Below the pieces are notes generated by a model. That model did not search any database. It was not told the origin of the DNA and worked only from the letters and a program-made list of their open reading frames with translations. The translations under genes and the position numbers were made by a program. From CAZSXS01 sp964611385 (GTDB taxonomy: Bacteria; Bacillota; Clostridia; Lachnospirales; CAYPQA01), in contig CAZSXS010000020.1 in NCBI GenBank assembly GCA_964611385.1, forward strand, positions 1 to 45,841: a DNA stretch of 45,841 bases, given 5' to 3'. Positions 41,441 through 45,841 of the stretch are shown piece after piece (the first letter of the stretch is position 1; each line of letters opens with the position of its first letter).

Positions 41441-43732
41441 TTATTTTATTTGTGCCTTAAAAAACTTTAACCGCAACGCATTCAAAACAACACAGACTGA
41501 ACTCAAACTCATGGCCGCCGCCGCATACATAGGGCTGAGCTTCCAACCAAACAGTGCGTAAAATACACCTGCTGCAAGAGGAATGCCTATGCTGTTGTAG
41601 AAAAATGCCCAGAATAAGTTTTGCTTTATGTTTCGCATGGTGGCTCGACTGAGTTGAAGTGCGTTGACGGCATCGGTGAGCTTGTTTTTGATCAGGACGA
41701 TATCCGCCGATTCAATGGCGATATCTGTGCCAGCCCCAATGGCGATTCCTACATCTGCCCTGGCTAGAGCTGGGGCATCGTTTATGCCGTCTCCAATCAT
41801 GGCAACCCGTTTACCGCTTTGTTGTAGCTTTCGAATTTCACTTTCCTTATCCTGGGGTAAAACCTCTGCCACAACCCGGTCTATGGGTAGGGTATTTCCG
41901 ACCGCTTCTGCCGTCTTTATATTGTCGCCGGTGAGCATCACGACTTCAAGGCCCATTTTTTTAAAGCGCTTGATGGCTTCATAGCTGCTGGGTTTTATCG
42001 TATCAGCGGCCGCAATAATCCCCAGGGCTTTCTCCGCATCTGCAAAATAAAGGGGGGTCTTGCCCTCTTGGGCAAGACGGTCGGAAGCAGCTTGCAAGTT
42101 GCTGACATCAATGTTTCGTTCACGCATCAAAGCCAGATTTCCGGCCAAATACTGCTGGCCCTCTATACTTGCCTCTATCCCTTTGCCAGAGATGGCGTTA
42201 AAATGCTCTACCGGCTTAAGTGCGATCTGACAGCTTTCAGCTTTCTGAACAATGGCTTCCGATAAGGGATGTTCGGAGGGCTTTTCAATGGAGGCGGCTA
42301 TTTCCAAAAGCTCTTTTTCCGTAATACCACCCGTGGGTATGCAGTCTGTTACCAGGGGCTTTCCTTCGGTAATGGTACCTGTTTTGTCTAGTACGATGGT
42401 GTTGACGCTGTGTGCAATTTCCAGCGCCTCGGCGGATTTGATCAGGATTCCGTTGCTTGCGCCTTTACCGGTTCCTACCATGATCGCCACGGGTGTTGCA
42501 AGCCCCAGAGCACAGGGGCAGGAGATTACAAGAACCGCGATGCTAATGGAAAGCGCAAATTCAAAGGATTGCCCACTAAGCATCCAGACAACAGCCGACA
42601 GGATGGCAATGCAAATAACTACGGGTACAAAAACTCCACTGATCGTATCGGCAAGCTTTGCAATGGGTGCCTTGGAAGCATTGGCATCCTCCACTAGCTT
42701 GATAATTTGCGCCAGAGTGGTATCGCTTCCAACTTTTTGAGCCTGGAATCGAAAGAAGCCGCTTTTGTTTATGGTGGCGGCTATGACCGAATCGCCAGGC
42801 TGCTTCTCCACCGGTATGCTTTCACCAGTCAACATAGACTGATCTACCGATGAACTCCCCTCCATTACGATCCCGTCCACCGGAATACGCTGACCGGGTC
42901 GCACCAAAACAGTATCACCGGGAACCACTTCCTCAATGGGTATTTCTTTTTCCTGTCCATTCCGAACAACCGTGGCTGTTTTTGGAGCCAAGTCCATAAG
43001 CTTTGTGATTGCTTCTGATGTTTTGCCCTTCGCCCTTGCCTCCAAAAATTTCCCTAATGTAATCAGGGTCAAAATGGTTGCCGCTGATTCGAAGTACAAG
43101 TCCATTGCATACAGATGAACCAGTCCATGCTGTTGGCTTCCCAGTCCGTAGCCAATTCTGTAAATGGCAAAGATACCATAGATCAAAGCCGCAGAGGAAC
43201 CGATGGCAATTAGAGAATCCATATTCGGAGCCTTCTGTATAAAGGCCTTGAAGCCAACCGTGAAATATTTACGGTTCATATAGACAATGGGCAGACTCAA
43301 TAGAAACTGAGTAAAGGCAAAGGTAAGTGTGTTTTCCATTCCATTCATCCAGGCAGGCAAAGGAAAATTCCACATTTGCCCCATAGAGATATACAGCAAA
43401 GGGAGCAAAAAGACAAAGGAAACAATAAGCCGCTTTTTCATTTCTTTGATTTCCATTTGCACGGGGTTTTCCAGGCTTGCGGCCCTTAGCGAAGACGCGA
43501 CCCCCACTTTGCTTGTTGCCTTGGCCTGAACGAAAGCACCGTAGCCCAGCTTCTCAACTCGCTGAATGATCCCCTCTATACTGGCTACTTCTGGGTCAAA
43601 GTCCACGGACATGCTATTGGTCAATAAGTTTACCGCTATGGCGGATATACCTTCTTGCTTCCCCAAGACTTTTTCAATCCTGGCAGAGCAGGCTGAACAG
43701 GTCATACCGCTTACATCAAATTTTTGGTTCAT
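41441..43732 (-). CDS. copA: Copper-exporting P1B-type ATPase CopA
   Basis: The 763-aa protein has one N-terminal metal-binding domain (GMTCSACSARIE, Cys12 and Cys15) and eight expected membrane helices. The actuator has LTGES, the transport site is SCPCALG, the phosphorylation motif is DKTGT, and the nucleotide and hinge motifs include EHPLSEA, MLTGDN and GDGINDAPALA. This set is typical of Cu(I) exporters. The single N-terminal domain is a common bacterial variant. ATG 43732 was chosen because AGAGGTG lies five bases upstream; a GTG one codon earlier is possible. The promoter carries a CsoR-type operator. Confidence 0.97.
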   Translation of the reverse strand: MNQKFDVSGMTCSACSARIEKVLGKQEGISAIAVNLLTNSMSVDFDPEVASIEGIIQRVEKLGYGAFVQAKATSKVGVASSLRAASLENPVQMEIKEMKKRLIVSFVFLLPLLYISMGQMWNFPLPAWMNGMENTLTFAFTQFLLSLPIVYMNRKYFTVGFKAFIQKAPNMDSLIAIGSSAALIYGIFAIYRIGYGLGSQQHGLVHLYAMDLYFESAATILTLITLGKFLEARAKGKTSEAITKLMDLAPKTATVVRNGQEKEIPIEEVVPGDTVLVRPGQRIPVDGIVMEGSSSVDQSMLTGESIPVEKQPGDSVIAATINKSGFFRFQAQKVGSDTTLAQIIKLVEDANASKAPIAKLADTISGVFVPVVICIAILSAVVWMLSGQSFEFALSISIAVLVISCPCALGLATPVAIMVGTGKGASNGILIKSAEALEIAHSVNTIVLDKTGTITEGKPLVTDCIPTGGITEKELLEIAASIEKPSEHPLSEAIVQKAESCQIALKPVEHFNAISGKGIEASIEGQQYLAGNLALMRERNIDVSNLQAASDRLAQEGKTPLYFADAEKALGIIAAADTIKPSSYEAIKRFKKMGLEVVMLTGDNIKTAEAVGNTLPIDRVVAEVLPQDKESEIRKLQQSGKRVAMIGDGINDAPALARADVGIAIGAGTDIAIESADIVLIKNKLTDAVNALQLSRATMRNIKQNLFWAFFYNSIGIPLAAGVFYALFGWKLSPMYAAAAMSLSSVCVVLNALRLKFFKAQIK

Positions 43733-43757
43733 CACATCACCTCTTAATATTGGAATA

Positions 43758-43810
43758 CCTATACCCCCCTAGGGGTGTCATCACTATAGCATAAACTGAA
43801 TTTTTGTCAA
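43758..43810 (-). promoter_or_regulatory. copA promoter with CsoR operator
   Basis: On the minus strand, TTGACA (43810-43805), 16 bases and TATAGT (43788-43783). Directly downstream lies the palindrome ATACCCCCCTAGGGGTGT (within 43758-43782 on the plus strand), the G/C-tract type bound by CsoR. Binding there would block transcription of copA-copZ-csoR. Confidence 0.8.
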
Positions 43811-43834
43811 GAGGTGTAGCATTTGAAAATTGTG

Positions 43835-45388
43835 CTAATAAATATAAATTGTATTCGTTTTGCCATCCCATTCTACACGAAGTCCCAATCCTTCTATAAG
43901 ATAACGCAAAGGAAGATAAATACGACCTTCGTATTCAAATGGAGTCATTCCACTTTCCATATTTTCAGTGTGACCATTTACTCTATAGTGGTTAAAGTCC
44001 AAAATAAATTCTACTGTACTTTGATCGAAAGTACTTATAGCTGTATTTCTGGAAGAATCCCAGTAAACAGTTGCACCTATAGCTTCTGATATATCTCTAA
44101 ATGAATAAAACATACGGCCATCAACAGTAAATACAAAAGAATCAAGATGAATCAGCTTTTCTTTAAATACAATAGTATAGGATTCGCTTAATGGACCTAG
44201 TATTGTAGGCTTAGCTATTTCATAACGAACAAGAGATTGTCTTACAGTAAAGTTAATAGCGAGTGGCAAATTTTGCTCATTATCCGTTATATCACTTAAT
44301 TCACTAACATTTCCGCTTCCCCAACCCCATAATGAGCCATCCTCTTTAGCCGCTATTGTGTGCGTTGAACCTGCACTTACAACAGAAAAGCCATCCATTA
44401 CTTTTTTGGGCTTAAGTTCTAGCTTATCATATTCCCCAACACCTAATTTCCCATATTGATTTTCACCCCAGGCCCAAAGAGAACCATCCTTTTGAATAGC
44501 AAAAGCACTTGAATATCCAGCACTAATAGCAGCGACAGAATCCATAATTTTAACAGGACTAAGTTGATTTTTAGTCGTTCCGTTACCTAGCATTCCTTTA
44601 TCATTCAATCCCCAAGCCCAAAGTGTTCCATCCTCTTTTACACTTAAGGTATATCCATAACTAGCATTAACTTCAACTACATGATCCATTACTTTGATCG
44701 GCTCTGATTTTCTTTCCGTGTCACCTGTTCCTAATTCTCCATTTGTATTATCTCCCCAAAGCCATAAAGAGTTATCTTCTTTTATAACTGCTGTGTGACT
44801 AGCACCTGCGCTAACGGCTATTACATTTTCCATAATTTTAATAGGCTTTATTATGCAATTGAATACCGAATGCTTATATGTCAAATCATCAATATAAGTA
44901 GTAGCTATACTTTCTGGCAAACTTCCAATATCATTCGCACCCCAAAACCAAAGAGAATGATCAGTCTTAATTACAAAAGTGCGCCCTTCGGCTGAGCTAA
45001 CAGCAAGGACCTCTTCCATTATTTTTGTTGGCATAAGTTTATCGCCATAGAGTATGCCTTCATTCATATTTTGTCCCCAAACCCAAAGGGTGTTATCTAT
45101 TTTTATAGCAAATACTTGTTGCCCACCTGAATAAACATTTGCTACATTGTCAAGTATTTTAACCGGTTTTCGCCTAATACTTCTTGTAACTCCATCCCCA
45201 AGTTGTCCGCTATAGTTATCTCCCCATGCCCAAAGACTATTATCCTCTTTAATTGCAAAGCTTATATTACTGTTAGTTGAAATGGGTTTATTATGTCCTA
45301 CTTTTCCCATATCATATGCTTTTACATGAAATGGTGCACAAACAACAGTAATCATTATAGTAAAAGCTATAAAAAATGTCTTTTTCAT
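43835..45388 (-). CDS. Secreted RCC1-repeat protein with C-terminal stalk domain
   Basis: The 517-aa protein starts with a signal peptide (MKKTFFIAFTIMITVVCAPF). Residues about 40-370 are six or seven RCC1-type repeats, each near 50 residues, built on the pattern FAIKEDNSLWAWGDNYSGQL; they should fold as a beta-propeller. The last 120 residues are a copper-amine-oxidase-N-like stalk domain (SFRDISEAIGATVYWDSS, YLPLRYLIEGLGLRVEWDG). Such combinations are found on the surface of Clostridia and Paenibacilli, with unknown ligands. ATG 45388 has AAGGAG seven bases upstream. The gene is AT-rich compared with the copper genes. Confidence 0.9.
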   Translation of the reverse strand: MKKTFFIAFTIMITVVCAPFHVKAYDMGKVGHNKPISTNSNISFAIKEDNSLWAWGDNYSGQLGDGVTRSIRRKPVKILDNVANVYSGGQQVFAIKIDNTLWVWGQNMNEGILYGDKLMPTKIMEEVLAVSSAEGRTFVIKTDHSLWFWGANDIGSLPESIATTYIDDLTYKHSVFNCIIKPIKIMENVIAVSAGASHTAVIKEDNSLWLWGDNTNGELGTGDTERKSEPIKVMDHVVEVNASYGYTLSVKEDGTLWAWGLNDKGMLGNGTTKNQLSPVKIMDSVAAISAGYSSAFAIQKDGSLWAWGENQYGKLGVGEYDKLELKPKKVMDGFSVVSAGSTHTIAAKEDGSLWGWGSGNVSELSDITDNEQNLPLAINFTVRQSLVRYEIAKPTILGPLSESYTIVFKEKLIHLDSFVFTVDGRMFYSFRDISEAIGATVYWDSSRNTAISTFDQSTVEFILDFNHYRVNGHTENMESGMTPFEYEGRIYLPLRYLIEGLGLRVEWDGKTNTIYIY

Positions 45389-45546
45389 ATAAAAACTCCT
45401 TATTTTCAATCTTAATCACCTACTAATTGAGTGAGTATGATTTCTGTCTTAAAGCAAACAAGACACTTAAAGACACTACCATTTTCTTCTCCCACTTGAT
45501 GGCGGCACCATTGAGGCATCAAGTTCGGCATAGTCGCAGGCAATAT

Positions 45547-45841
45547 TTAACAGTCTTTCAGCAACTGGTCGGCTTCCCAATCCAATAACAATCGACTTTC
45601 AGTACATGGGTATTCTGCGGTGGATTCAATCTTGTTATTACAAAGCAGATAACAATCGTTCCTTATATGGCTACACCATTTTCCTGACTGTGTCGTATTG
45701 AACTTCATTACGTTCTTGCTGCACTGTCCACGAAACCCGAATGTGTCCTTGCTTTTTCCTCCGTCGTTATAATTATACTTGAATGCAATATAGTGCTTTC
45801 TATTGAAAATGGTGTAAAATAGCTTCTCTGATATTAGAATA
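45547..45841 (-). CDS. 3' end of an unrecognised gene at the window edge
   Basis: From the right edge a frame stays open for 97 codons to a TAA at 45547-45549. It is Cys- and Asn-rich (KYNYNDGGKSKDTFGFRGQC, KWCSHIRNDCYLLCNNK, EADQLLKDC). The start is outside the window. I do not recognise it. A second frame shifted by one base continues past the stop and reads ERLLNIACDYAELDASMVPP and SSGRRKW before stopping near 45475, so a frameshift near the 3' end is possible. The roughly 155 bp between it and the RCC1 gene hold short repeats (two AAGACACT-type copies) but no gene. Confidence 0.4.
   Translation of the reverse strand, partial: ILISEKLFYTIFNRKHYIAFKYNYNDGGKSKDTFGFRGQCSKNVMKFNTTQSGKWCSHIRNDCYLLCNNKIESTAEYPCTESRLLLDWEADQLLKDC

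Noticed and set aside
43835..45388. Internal DNA repeats in the RCC1 gene as a mobile repeat
   Set aside because: They encode regular in-frame RCC1 propeller blades and need no other explanation.

Overview
The window looks like a low-GC, Gram-positive anaerobe of the Bacillota, most likely Clostridia. Ribosome binding sites are strong AGGAGG types, promoters are sigma-A-like, terminators end in T runs, and several starts are GTG or TTG. Clostridial families are present: FeoAB, a ThrE-type split exporter, a compact FAD/Rieske oxidoreductase, DUF1848, and stalk-domain (copper amine oxidase N-terminal-like) secreted proteins. No rRNA, tRNA or CRISPR array was recognised.

Region 1 (1 to about 14800) is visibly AT-rich and accessory, probably the right part of an integrated mobile element. 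It carries a partial GYF_2-domain gene, a small serine recombinase with a palindromic promoter, an unknown gene, a small HD phosphohydrolase and a probably frameshifted membrane protein. Next come an XRE repressor with operator-like repeats and a WYL regulator followed by a PD-(D/E)XK nuclease, which may be a defence pair. A ribbon-helix-helix protein follows, beside a 747-bp non-coding stretch with a large inverted repeat and 10-bp iterons. Then comes a tightly coupled minus-strand operon: a winged-helix protein whose C-terminal half looks clamp-loader-like, an unknown 245-aa protein, and a DnaX-like ATPase. It is followed by an unusual PLP enzyme and a secreted stalk-domain protein. The region ends at the first 56 codons of a DUF255/YyaL gene, cut just before its TCHWC motif. 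This marks the likely junction with the host chromosome.

Region 2 (15254-26476) is one plus-strand operon bounded by a consensus promoter and a strong bidirectional terminator. It encodes a DegT-family aminotransferase, a heparinase II/III-family lyase with a CBM9-like tail, two tandem amidohydrolase-fold proteins (the second lacking its metal ligands), an unknown 631-aa protein, two CUT1 ABC permeases and a lipoprotein binding protein. It looks like an uptake and degradation locus for an acidic or amino-substituted oligosaccharide; the substrate cannot be read from the sequence.

Region 3 (26508-45841) is mostly housekeeping. It holds a chemoreceptor-feoA-feoB operon, a SulP anion transporter, a small ferritin-like protein, an FAD/Rieske oxidoreductase and a tocopherol-cyclase-like protein. 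A run of nicotinate phosphoribosyltransferase, ThrE halves, GNAT acetyltransferase, 3-methyladenine glycosylase and GtrA follows, then DUF1848. A copA-copZ-csoR copper operon has a CsoR-type operator in its promoter. The right edge turns AT-rich again, with a secreted RCC1-repeat/stalk protein and the 3' end of an unrecognised gene.
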